Shown: positions 8,938 to 16,892 of the stretch, piece after piece | How the letters are laid out: each line of letters begins with the position of its first letter | Numbering within the stretch: position 1 is the stretch's first letter | NCBI GenBank assembly: GCA_022820545.1 | Contig: JAJEFG010000002.1 | Location: 1 to 64,000 of the forward strand | DNA length: 64,000 nucleotides | Reading direction: 5' to 3' | Source of the DNA: Acidobacteriota bacterium | Lineage (GTDB): Bacteria > Acidobacteriota > Vicinamibacteria > Marinacidobacterales > Marinacidobacteraceae | Made by a program: the position numbers and the translations under genes | Notes under the pieces: model-generated | What the model was told of the DNA's origin: nothing | Seen by the model: only the letters and a program-made list of their open reading frames with translations | The model's database searches: none

Positions 8938-9047
8938 CGCGTCGATGATGCTGTGCCGAACGAACGTGAGTACCGGCCTTACATCGCCCACCGGGTGTGC
9001 CGGAGGGCCTGATGATGGTGATCTCCGAACTCGGCCTGATGGTCCAA

Positions 9048-9068
9048 GAGATATACTATAGATATCTC
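9048..9068. promoter_or_regulatory. Palindromic operator over the mazEF promoter
   Basis: GAGATAT (9048-9054) and ATATCTC (9062-9068) form a perfect 7-base dyad with a 7-base spacer. The dyad contains a TATACT -10-like hexamer (9052-9057) and ends 13 bases before the mazE-like start codon. AbrB-fold antitoxins bind such dyads to repress their own operon, so autoregulation is likely. Confidence 0.65.
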
Positions 9069-9081
9069 AGAACAGACTCCC

Positions 9082-9321
9082 ATGGGTGCTCGAACGACTG
9101 TCTCGCGATGGGGCGCGAGCCTCGCGATCCGGATCCCCAAGCCCGTCGCCGAGCAATGGGGCGTGCGGGAAGGGGCCGTCGTTGAGATCGTCCCGCGCCG
9201 GGACGAGGTGATCCTTCGGAAGCGGCGCTACGACCTCAGGGACCTGGTTGCCGGCATCACGGCGGACAACCGCCACGGTGAAATGGACTGGGGTACGACC
9301 GAGGGTGCGGAAGCGTGGTAG
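9082..9321 (+). CDS. MazE-like (AbrB/SpoVT fold) antitoxin
   Basis: 79-residue protein. Residues 1-47 match the swapped-hairpin AbrB fold, with the MazE-like run VSRWGASLAIRIPKPVAEQ and VREGAVVEIVPRRDEVIL. The C-terminal tail (RYDLRDLVAG...EMDWG) is the acidic, poorly ordered part that in this family wraps around and inhibits the toxin dimer. It ends inside the toxin gene (7-base overlap), which implies translational coupling. The upstream dyad probably is its binding site. Confidence 0.9.
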   Translation: MGARTTVSRWGASLAIRIPKPVAEQWGVREGAVVEIVPRRDEVILRKRRYDLRDLVAGITADNRHGEMDWGTTEGAEAW

Positions 9322-9656
9322 GTGATCCCCGTATTCCCGACCGCGGCGATCTCGTCTGGTTGAACTTCAATCCGCAAGCCGGGCACGAACAGGCGGGCCA
9401 TCGCCCGGCGCTTGTCCTGAGTCCGCGGGAATACAACGAGCAATCAAGCGTCGCCCTGTTCGCTCCGATCACCTCCACGGTGAAGGGATATCCCTTCGAA
9501 GTGGAGATGCCGCCGGGCGGGCCCATCGTGGGCGCCGTTCTGGCGGATCAGGTACGCAGTCTCGATTGGCGGGTGCGGCGCCTGACGCTGGCGGCCACCG
9601 CCCCGCGCCACGTGGTCAGCGAGACCCTGGGCAAGCTGAACGCCCTACTTTCCTGA
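9315..9656 (+). CDS. MazF/PemK-family endoribonuclease toxin
   Basis: 113 residues, GTG start inside the antitoxin gene. The PemK/MazF signature is clear: RGDLVWLNFNPQAGHEQAG near the N-terminus, then RPALVLSPREYN, then ITSTVKGYPFEV, and VLADQVRSLDW. MazF enzymes cleave mRNA (sometimes tRNA or rRNA) at short motifs to stop growth; the cut site cannot be predicted here. Its length is normal for the family (about 110). The gene converges with the vapC-like gene 40 bases downstream, so two toxin genes point at each other. Confidence 0.92.
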   Translation: MVGDPRIPDRGDLVWLNFNPQAGHEQAGHRPALVLSPREYNEQSSVALFAPITSTVKGYPFEVEMPPGGPIVGAVLADQVRSLDWRVRRLTLAATAPRHVVSETLGKLNALLS

Positions 9657-9696
9657 AGCACGCGCAGCGGGGGCACCGTAGGGCCGTGGACCGCGA

Positions 9697-10092
9697 TCAA
9701 ATGACCTGGATCTGGACGATGGCCTCCAAACCGGCGAAATCGTCGGGGTTTCGCGTGAACAACGGCAGGTCGTGAGCCAGGGCGGTGGCGGCAATCAGAA
9801 GGTCAGGGACCCGGCGGCGGCTCGTGCGTCCGCGGGCGCGCAGCGTTGCGTAGATGCGACCGTAGGCGCGGGCGACCTCGCCATCGAACGGCAGCGGGTC
9901 CCACCTCGAGGCGGCCCACTGCAGGCGGTCTTGCCGTCGGCCACGCTCCTGCTCATCGGTTACCGCGTGGGGACCCGCGGCCAGTTCGGCGAGCGTGATT
10001 GCCGAAATCGCGGTCTCGTCCGGCAGTCGGTCGCGGGCGATCGAGTCCAGATCAATGACCACCGATGTATCGAGGAGGCCGCGGGGTGTCAT
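9697..10092 (-). CDS. VapC-like PIN-domain ribonuclease toxin
   Basis: 131-residue PIN-domain protein. The acidic metal-binding residues are in place: Asp8 in LLDTSVVID, Glu36 in TLAELAAG, Asp97 in VPDLLIAATAL and Asp117 in TRNPDDF. VapC toxins are Mg-dependent RNases that usually cut initiator tRNA or the sarcin-ricin loop. It lies 25 bases downstream of the vapB-like antitoxin on the same strand. Length and all four acids are normal, so it should be active unless inhibited by its antitoxin. Confidence 0.92.
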   Translation of the reverse strand: MTPRGLLDTSVVIDLDSIARDRLPDETAISAITLAELAAGPHAVTDEQERGRRQDRLQWAASRWDPLPFDGEVARAYGRIYATLRARGRTSRRRVPDLLIAATALAHDLPLFTRNPDDFAGLEAIVQIQVI

Positions 10093-10117
10093 TGGCCCTT
10101 GGCGAACCGGGAGCGGG

Positions 10118-10363
10118 TCAGATGTCGATCAACGGATTCGCGACCGCGTCGAGGTCGGCGCGAAACCGGACGGCGTCGATTCGCGGCGCCTTGGCGGCCG
10201 CGGCGGCGATCACGCCCCGCGGCACAAACCGTCGCGGAGATACCGGTCTCAATTCGGCCACTGGCGTGCCGTTGCGGGTAATGGTCAGTTGCTCACCGGC
10301 TTGTACCTGACGGAGGATGGCCCCGGAATCGTTCCGGAGTTGGCGCTGGGTGATCGTCCGCAT
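10118..10363 (-). CDS. Phd/YefM-type antitoxin for the VapC-like toxin
   Basis: 81-residue protein. Residues 1-45 show the Phd/YefM DNA-binding fold: MRTITQRQLRNDSGAILRQV, then GEQLTITRNGTPVAEL. The C-terminal part (about 46-81) carries short charged stretches that should sit in the toxin's active site. I chose ATG 10363 over TTG 10366 because the Phd core begins at MRTIT. The -10-like hexamer only seven bases upstream suggests an almost leaderless transcript. Confidence 0.87.
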   Translation of the reverse strand: MRTITQRQLRNDSGAILRQVQAGEQLTITRNGTPVAELRPVSPRRFVPRGVIAAAAAKAPRIDAVRFRADLDAVANPLIDI

Positions 10364-10369
10364 CAAGCC

Positions 10370-10396
10370 AGTGTAGCAAATGTAGCGTCCTGTCGC
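10370..10396 (-). promoter_or_regulatory. Candidate vapBC promoter with TGTAGC direct repeats
   Basis: On the minus strand TACACT (10375-10370) is a -10-like hexamer and GCGACA (10396-10391) a weak -35, 15 bases apart. On the plus strand TGTAGC occurs twice (10372-10377 and 10381-10386), nine bases apart, as an operator-like direct repeat. A transcript from this -10 would start at or next to the ATG. Confidence 0.4.
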
Positions 10397-10467
10397 ACAC
10401 TCGGTACGGAGCCACGCGGGCAGCGGTCCCGATCCGCCCGCCGCGCAGTGGATCGAGCGGAGAGGGA

Positions 10468-11586
10468 TTACTCCGGGGCGCGCTCGTACTTCGTGAGACC
10501 GCCGCCCGCGGTGGGTCGTGAGGCCGGACCCTCGGCGACGAACACGTTGCCGTCCTCATCCACTGCGACGCCCTCGCCGGCGACACCCTGAAGGACCCGT
10601 CCCTCGGCCGGGTAGTGCGGCGGAATGAAGGCCGTCACCTTATCCTCGCTGGCGTGGCCGATGCGGACCCCGTTCAGCCAGCCGTAATGGTTGGTCTCCG
10701 TGGACTCGGAGTCGATCGCGTAGAGCATGTCGTCGTCGGTGATGAAGAGCCCGCTGATCCGGCTGAACTGGTAGTAGGTGTCCAGCAGGTTGCCGTCCTG
10801 GTCGAAGATCTGGATCCGGTGGTTGCCCCGGTCGGCCACGAAGAGCCGGCCCTGGGAGTCGAACTCCAGCGCGTGCGGGGTGCGGAACTGCCCGGGCCGG
10901 AACCCGATGATGCCCCACTCCTTGATGAAGTTCCCTTCGGAGTCGTACTTGAGGATGCGTCCGGTCCGGCCTTCGGGCGGATCGGGGCTCTGACCACTGT
11001 GGCCGTCCGAGACGAAGATGTCGCCGTTCGGCGCCGTGATGACGTCGCAGGGCTCGTAGAGCTGTCCGGGACCGGTTCCTGGCTGTCCGGCGACCCCCAG
11101 GCGCAGGAGCACTTCGCCGTCAGGGCTGAACTTGATCACCTGGTGACCCTTGGTGCCGGCCTCGTTCCCCTGGGAATCGGTGACCCAGACGTTGCCGTCA
11201 TCGTCCACGTGCAGTCCGTGGGGCAGCACGAAGAGACCGGCTCCGAACTCGGCGAGGAGCTCCCCTGTGTGCCGGTCGTACTTCAGGACCGGATTCACGT
11301 CCGGGTTCTCCTCGCAGCCGCCGGCGAGGGCGTTGGCGCCGCACCGGTCGTAGACCCAGACGTGGCCGTCAGGGTCGATGTCCACACCCGCGGTGGAGCC
11401 CCAGGTGCGTGCGTCCGGGAGATCCGCCCACTGGGTGATCACCACCGGGTTCGGATTCGGCAGGTTCCGTTGCACCAGATCGGGGCTCCCGGCCGGTTCC
11501 TCCATCTCCGGGGCCGCGGCGCCTCCGCAGCCGTAGGCGCCCAGCGCCAGGGCGCAGGCAATCAGAAGGATCTTCACATCGCGCAT
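10468..11586 (-). CDS. NHL-repeat beta-propeller lipoprotein
   Basis: 372-residue exported lipoprotein (lipobox LGAYGC, Cys20). The body is a string of NHL/SMP-30-like blades, each with a pattern such as VDDDGNVWVTDSQGN, FDSQGRLFVADRGNHRIQIFD and VDEDGNVFVAEG, giving about six blades. The resemblance is to bacterial NHL proteins related to peptidyl-alpha-hydroxyglycine lyase, but the catalytic set was not checked residue by residue, so enzymatic activity should not be assumed. It is last in a minus-strand run after the cytochrome gene, 106 bases downstream. It may bind a peptide or glycan at the cell surface. Confidence 0.85.
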   Translation of the reverse strand: MRDVKILLIACALALGAYGCGGAAAPEMEEPAGSPDLVQRNLPNPNPVVITQWADLPDARTWGSTAGVDIDPDGHVWVYDRCGANALAGGCEENPDVNPVLKYDRHTGELLAEFGAGLFVLPHGLHVDDDGNVWVTDSQGNEAGTKGHQVIKFSPDGEVLLRLGVAGQPGTGPGQLYEPCDVITAPNGDIFVSDGHSGQSPDPPEGRTGRILKYDSEGNFIKEWGIIGFRPGQFRTPHALEFDSQGRLFVADRGNHRIQIFDQDGNLLDTYYQFSRISGLFITDDDMLYAIDSESTETNHYGWLNGVRIGHASEDKVTAFIPPHYPAEGRVLQGVAGEGVAVDEDGNVFVAEGPASRPTAGGGLTKYERAPE

Positions 11587-11692
11587 CGTGTTGCTCCTTG
11601 GGAGGTTTGAGGCCAGCTGCGAGCTGACCGCGCATGGCAGTGTACCCGGGTGCCGGGATGCGGCGCGCGGCAGGAATTACCGCGGCCCGGCG

Positions 11693-13642
11693 TCAGGGTC
11701 GAAGGGCGGTCGCCGGCAGCGGACCCACGTAAGGACGGCCGGCCCGATAGAGCTCAAGGCGTTGCGCAATCGCCGCGGCATCGGCGGCCGCGCCGGCGTT
11801 CGTGGCCAGCGTGGCGGCGCGTTCCGCGGCCTGCATCGCGCCGGCGTAGTCCCCCGTTGCCGCCAGGGCCGCCCCCAGGAGATCCAGGGAGCGTGGTTCC
11901 TGGAACGCAAACTGTCCCGCGAGGCGTTCCGCGAGGCGCACAGCCTCGCCCGGGCTCCTCAGGTCACGGCGCGGATGGGCCGCGAGAATCCCGGCCAGGG
12001 GGCCGAGTGCTGCGGGCAGCTCCGGCTCGATCCTGAGAGCGTCGCGAAGTGCCGCGATCGCCTCGGCTGGCCGGTCGGCGCCGAGCAGGGCGGCGCCGAG
12101 CGCCGCGTGCACCCCCGCAGAGTCGGCACTCAGTTCGGCGGCGGTCGTGAGCGGTCCGACCGCGCCTCCGGAGTCGCCGGATTCAAGGAGTGTTTGTCCC
12201 AATTCGTAGTGGGCGTGGGGTGTCCCGGGCCTCTCGGCGGCGGCTTCCCGGAATGCGGCCAGAGCGTCGGTAATCCGCCCGCCGTCCCGGAACAGGGCGC
12301 CCGCCTTCAAGCGGGTCTCGTAGTCCGCACCGCCCGCGAGCGCTTCCCGCAAGAGCGCCTGCGCCTCGTTTCGGGCGCCGCGGATATGGAGCAGTTCCGC
12401 GAGGCCGGTGCGGAGGCGAGCCGCCTTCGCGGGCGGGTTTTCTTCCGGTATGCGGCGCCCGTAGAGCTCCTCGAGCCAGGCGAGTTCGCGGCGGCCGGCA
12501 GCGGATCCGGGGCTCGACGAATCCCCGGGACGGCGAATCCAGTGATCGGTGAAAGGAGTACCGTGGAACGCCTCGCTCTGGCTGGGCAGGTGGCAGCCGG
12601 CGCAGTCGGCCTCTGCCGAAACGGCCGTCTCCCGGTGCGCGGACGCCGCATCCGCATGGCAGCGGGAGCAGACGGCGCGGGTGCGTTCCGGTCCGGCAAG
12701 CTCGGGCCGATGCGGGTCATGGCACCCCGTGCACGTGATGGCGCTTTCGGGAGGCGACTCCCGGAAGCACGCGCTCATCATCAGGCTCGCCCCGGCGTGG
12801 CGGGCGAGCAGCGGGTCGCGGGCCAGGATCTCCCGCGGCTCGAAGTCGGTGGGCTGGCGGTGGCACTGCCCGCAGAAAGCGACCTGATCGGCGGGCGAGA
12901 GCCTTCCGGGGTGGAAGATGGGTCCCGGGTCGCCGCCGGCGGCCTGGGCCTCGACATGCGGGATGCCGGAGCCGTGGCAGCGCTCGCAGGAGACGCCCAG
13001 CACCGCTCGGTGGGGATCGAAGCGGCCCTCGTCGTCCCAGACCACCGCCGTCGCGTGGCAGCCGATGCAGTTCGCGCTCTCTTCGACCGTGTCGAGGTTG
13101 CCGAGCGCGTCTTCGTCGTCCTCCCCGCCCGGCGTGGGAATCCAGCCATCCCGGGCGTGCGAGAACGACAGCCGGAGTTCCCGCAGCCGGCCTCCGGGCG
13201 CGAAGGCGACGGGCGTGAGGCCGCGAAGACCGGATCCGAAAACGGCATCCACCGGCGCCGCAGGAGGATCGGCGCCCGGCGCTTCGAACCGGACCCCTCC
13301 GTCAGCTTCGAGTTCGTAGGCCGGTCGCGCTCCGATCCCTTCCGGCCAGGAGACCGCCCGCGCCAGCATCTCGTCCGAGAACCAGCGGTCGCGGGTCTCC
13401 CCGGTCACGGCGCCCGCGGTCTGGGCCATCGGATGCTCGGCTTGCGTCGCCGCGATGTCCGCATGGCAGGCGCCGCAGACTTCCGCCCCGACACCGGCTT
13501 CGGGACTCTCCAGCGGATTGCGAGGGATCGGGCGAGCTGCCTCGCCGGTTGCCGCCGGCGGAGAGTCCGGGCCCGCGCCGCAGCCGGAAGCCGCAGCCAG
13601 CATTAGAAGGCCGAGAGCAGCAAAGCCGCGGGAGACGCGCAC
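11693..13642 (-). CDS. Seven-haem c-type cytochrome fused to TPR repeats, lipoprotein
   Basis: About 649 residues from the GTG at 13642. The signal ends in a lipobox-like AASGC. Seven CxxCH haem sites follow in the first two-thirds: CGACH, CIGCH, CERCH, CGQCH, CTGCH, CSRCH and CAGCH. The spacing resembles the cytochrome c554/c' group. The last 230 residues or so are TPR repeats (ALLREALAGG..., AALRDALRIEPELPAAL...). The protein should transfer electrons in the periplasm while its TPR part binds a partner. An upstream in-frame ATG exists at 13714, but it falls in the terminator of the receptor gene, so the later GTG is preferred; no strong ribosome site is visible. It follows receptor copy 2 on the same strand. 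Confidence 0.85.
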   Translation of the reverse strand: MRVSRGFAALGLLMLAAASGCGAGPDSPPAATGEAARPIPRNPLESPEAGVGAEVCGACHADIAATQAEHPMAQTAGAVTGETRDRWFSDEMLARAVSWPEGIGARPAYELEADGGVRFEAPGADPPAAPVDAVFGSGLRGLTPVAFAPGGRLRELRLSFSHARDGWIPTPGGEDDEDALGNLDTVEESANCIGCHATAVVWDDEGRFDPHRAVLGVSCERCHGSGIPHVEAQAAGGDPGPIFHPGRLSPADQVAFCGQCHRQPTDFEPREILARDPLLARHAGASLMMSACFRESPPESAITCTGCHDPHRPELAGPERTRAVCSRCHADAASAHRETAVSAEADCAGCHLPSQSEAFHGTPFTDHWIRRPGDSSSPGSAAGRRELAWLEELYGRRIPEENPPAKAARLRTGLAELLHIRGARNEAQALLREALAGGADYETRLKAGALFRDGGRITDALAAFREAAAERPGTPHAHYELGQTLLESGDSGGAVGPLTTAAELSADSAGVHAALGAALLGADRPAEAIAALRDALRIEPELPAALGPLAGILAAHPRRDLRSPGEAVRLAERLAGQFAFQEPRSLDLLGAALAATGDYAGAMQAAERAATLATNAGAAADAAAIAQRLELYRAGRPYVGPLPATALRP

Positions 13643-13670
13643 GGAACGTGATGTTCGCCGAGTCACGCGC

Positions 13671-13711
13671 AAAAGGAAAGGCCCGCCGGCTCCTCGCGGA
13701 GCCGACGGGCC
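13671..13711 (-). terminator. Rho-independent terminator of receptor copy 2
   Basis: On the minus strand a 14-base stem with one mismatch (arms 13711-13698 and 13693-13680, GGCCCGTCGGCTCC / GGAGCCGGCGGGCC) closes on a 4-base GCGA loop and is followed by TTTCCTTTT (13679-13671). It begins about 40 bases after the receptor stop codon and so separates it from the cytochrome gene. Confidence 0.88.
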
Positions 13712-13753
13712 CATGCCGTTGTGGCCAAACCGGTTGGCTGGCCTCCTGTCAGA

Positions 13754-16651
13754 TCAGAAGGTCAACCTCGCGGAAAGCCCGACGGTTCGTCCCTTCAGGT
13801 ACTCCACGATTCGTTGATAGGGCACCACCGAGTCGATCAACTGGAAGTTCACGACGGTGTTCGCATTCAGGGCGTTGAACAGATCGAACATCAACTGGAC
13901 GTTCATGGCGTCCCCGAGTGGGAACGTCTTGTCCAGACGGAAGTCCACCACGGTCACGTTGGGCGAGCGGTTCTCGCTCATCAGGCCGAGCCAGGAGTAG
14001 ACCGTCACCCGGCCGTCATAGACGCTGTTCCGGTGGATGGGTGCGTAGTTCCAGCCGCTGATGTAGCGGTAGGTGCCGGCGGCCGCGATGTCATACGGCA
14101 GGACGTAACGGGCCGACGCCTTCAACTGGTAGGTCGTGGTGTCCTGGACCGTCGGGATGTCCTGGTCGTAGTTGATGAACCACCCCTGCGCGGTGGGATC
14201 GGACGAGAGCGGGCTGGAAGCCGCCCAGGAGGTCGCTGACGTTCCCGGACTCCGTGGCTCCGACCGCCACTGGTAGTCGAAGTACACGTTGTAGAAGAAG
14301 TTGTTCCGGAACCGCTTGTTGAGGCCGAGCGAGACGGTGTGGAAGTCCATGTCGCTCTCCCCGGCCGGGTGGTTCGTGGTCAGGTTCTCGGTCTTGCCGA
14401 CCAGATCCTCGGGGTAGAGGAGCAGGTTGAACGACCGGTTGAACCCGGCGGGGCACCCGTCGCAGGTCGGAATCGTGATCGGAGTGTTCCGGTTCAGCGC
14501 GTCCACCTGGTCGTAGTTGCTCCACGTGTTCCGCATCCGCTTGTACACGTAGGACACGCGCGCGCCGAGGTCGGCGGTCAGCTCGTGCTCGAGCGCGGCG
14601 CTGAACTCGTCGGCCCAGGGAAGCGTCCAGTTCGAATCGATCGGGGTTGTGGATCCTGATCCCGCACCCGCGGTGAACGAGAGCTGCTGACCCAGTTCGC
14701 TCGAATCGTCAAGGACGCCATTCATGTTCTGGTCGAGGAACTCGTACCGCGCCGAAGGCTGTCCGCCCGGGTTCGCCGAACCGAGGCCGGTCCCGATGTT
14801 CGAGTAGTAGCGGCCGAAGTAGCTCTTGAAAACGGTGGTTCCCTCACCCGTCAGGTCGTAGGTCAGCCCGACCCGGGGGGCGACGTTCCAGTGGGTGAAC
14901 ACCGTATCGCCCGGGGTCACGCCGCCGGTCCCGAAGACGTGCTGCAGGATCTGGCTCTGGTTGGACGGCAACTCGAACTGGCACTGCAGGACGTCCTGGC
15001 ACGCGCTGCCGGGCGAGTTGTCGGACTCGAGGAAGGACAGGATCTGGCTGCCCACCCGGAACCCGGCCATCAGGGTCAGACGATCATTGACCGTCCAGAC
15101 GTCCTGGGCGAAGAAATCCATGTGCGTGTTCCGGTTGTCCACGAGGTTCGGGATTCCGACCATGTCCACCTGGTGCACGTTGTGCGGGCGGCCCTGCGCC
15201 GGATCGTCCCGGTAGCGGAACGCGCCGGAGTTCGTGTTCCAGCCGGAGAGTTCGCTGTCGATCTGCCAGTCCCAGCCGAACTTGAAGTCGTGGCTGCCGT
15301 TGCCGATCGGCACGTAGTAGTTGAACTGCGCCGTGCTCTGCGGCTTCCAGCGGTTTCTGGTGAACGGCTGCCAGCCGGCGCCCGACCAGTGGTTGGTGGC
15401 GAGGTTGATCCGGGGCTCCTTGCCGTTCACAGGATCCACGTTCGGCACCATCGGCCAGGTGGTGCCCATGTGCCCCACCATGATGTTGCTGAAGAACCGG
15501 TCGCTCCAGACGCGCTGCCACTCGGCCTTGTGCAGCCAGATCCAGTAGTCCTGCGCGAGGATGGATTCGGCCGGGCGCGTCGCGGAGAGTCCCCGGAAGG
15601 GCTTCCGCTTCCAGGACCAGGTCGAGAAACCGATGAGCTGGTCGCGCTCGGTGACCTGGTAGTTCAGCTTCGCGGTGAAGATGTCGAAGTCGCCGATGTC
15701 GGTCGCGAGGCTCTGGTCCACGCCCGAAATCGCGGTGTCGATGTAGAAGTTGTTGTAGGCCGCGTAGAACCATGCCTTGTCGCGAACGATGGGACCGCCG
15801 AGATCGAGGTGGAACTCGTAGAACTGAAGTACCGGCGACGGGGTGCCGTCACGGGCTTCGAGTTCGCTGTCGAGGTTGTCCGCGATGAGGCTGGCCGGGT
15901 TCCAGGCGCCACTCTGCAGACCGGAGAAATCGTTACCGCCGCTCTTGACGGTGGTCTGGATCTGCGCGCCCGGTGTGGACATCTCCACGTCCGCACCCTG
16001 CGCCGAGACCTGGAATTCCTCCATGGCGTAGTAGTCGTAATAGCCGCCGGCCGAGCCGGTGCCCTCGGTGGTGTTCACGCCCTCGTAGAGGACCCGGTTC
16101 TGGCTCCGCACGCCGAAGGTCTCGTACATGGACTGCTGGCTCTTGTGCGAGCCGCCCACGTCGTAACCCTGCACCCGGACTCCGGGGCTCTGGTGCAGCA
16201 CCGCCCACATGTCGGTCGCGGTGGGAACCTCGTCGAGCTGGGTCTTGTCGAAGGTCGCCGCCACGCCGGTGGACTTCACGTCCACCACCGGCGACTCGCC
16301 GGTCACGGTGACCGTCTCCGCCACGGTGGCGATCTGCATGTCGGCGTCCACGTTGAACGTGGAGCCGGTCACTACCCGGATCGCTTCGAACACCACGGTC
16401 TGGAAGCCGCTCAGTTCGAACTGGATGTTGTAGTCGCCCGGAGGCAGCGCCTGGAACCGGTAGGAGCCGTCCACGTCGGTGGTGGCGTTCCGGCCTCCGA
16501 TGATGGCCTCACCCGAGAGGGTGACCGACACTCCGGGGAGAGCGAGTCCCTGGGCGTCACGCGCCGCGCCTTCGAGGCGCCCGTACTGCTGCTGCGCGAG
16601 TGCCGGAACGGCAATCGTCACGAACAGAAGAGCGAGAACAATCTTTCTCAT
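13754..16651 (-). CDS. Oar-like TonB-dependent receptor with carboxypeptidase-regulatory domain (copy 2)
   Basis: 965 residues from ATG 16651, chosen because of the AAGGAGGGACC site and the signal peptide (MRKIVLALLFVTIAVPALAQ). Domain order matches copy 1: regulatory beta-sandwich (about 22-110), plug (about 115-230, with GYDVGGSHKSQQS) and barrel ending LSARLTF. The EF-hand-like loop FLDQNMNGVLDD begins at Asp640. It is probably exported to the outer membrane for uptake or surface binding of an unknown large ligand. It lies between the TPR protein gene and its own terminator, so it may be co-expressed with the CRTAC1 and TPR genes upstream. Similarity to copy 1 is high throughout the plug, suggesting a fairly recent duplication. 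Confidence 0.93.
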   Translation of the reverse strand: MRKIVLALLFVTIAVPALAQQQYGRLEGAARDAQGLALPGVSVTLSGEAIIGGRNATTDVDGSYRFQALPPGDYNIQFELSGFQTVVFEAIRVVTGSTFNVDADMQIATVAETVTVTGESPVVDVKSTGVAATFDKTQLDEVPTATDMWAVLHQSPGVRVQGYDVGGSHKSQQSMYETFGVRSQNRVLYEGVNTTEGTGSAGGYYDYYAMEEFQVSAQGADVEMSTPGAQIQTTVKSGGNDFSGLQSGAWNPASLIADNLDSELEARDGTPSPVLQFYEFHLDLGGPIVRDKAWFYAAYNNFYIDTAISGVDQSLATDIGDFDIFTAKLNYQVTERDQLIGFSTWSWKRKPFRGLSATRPAESILAQDYWIWLHKAEWQRVWSDRFFSNIMVGHMGTTWPMVPNVDPVNGKEPRINLATNHWSGAGWQPFTRNRWKPQSTAQFNYYVPIGNGSHDFKFGWDWQIDSELSGWNTNSGAFRYRDDPAQGRPHNVHQVDMVGIPNLVDNRNTHMDFFAQDVWTVNDRLTLMAGFRVGSQILSFLESDNSPGSACQDVLQCQFELPSNQSQILQHVFGTGGVTPGDTVFTHWNVAPRVGLTYDLTGEGTTVFKSYFGRYYSNIGTGLGSANPGGQPSARYEFLDQNMNGVLDDSSELGQQLSFTAGAGSGSTTPIDSNWTLPWADEFSAALEHELTADLGARVSYVYKRMRNTWSNYDQVDALNRNTPITIPTCDGCPAGFNRSFNLLLYPEDLVGKTENLTTNHPAGESDMDFHTVSLGLNKRFRNNFFYNVYFDYQWRSEPRSPGTSATSWAASSPLSSDPTAQGWFINYDQDIPTVQDTTTYQLKASARYVLPYDIAAAGTYRYISGWNYAPIHRNSVYDGRVTVYSWLGLMSENRSPNVTVVDFRLDKTFPLGDAMNVQLMFDLFNALNANTVVNFQLIDSVVPYQRIVEYLKGRTVGLSARLTF

Positions 16652-16892
16652 GGTCCCTCCTTCATGGGGTAAGACAAAGAATGGATACGCCTTTCCCGCA
16701 ACGGATATGCCACCCGCAAACCTGGCCTTGTGTCTTGCAATCGCACATTTTTCAATGGTTTGTGAAACCAGGTGGCTTGGGTCAATCCAGGAATGGCGCG
16801 AGGAATCCAAAATCGTGGACCGATCATACGGTCCGACGTTCCCCGATGTCCAACTCCCCGAGCGCTCCGGGTGCTCGCCGGAGTCCGGCGCC

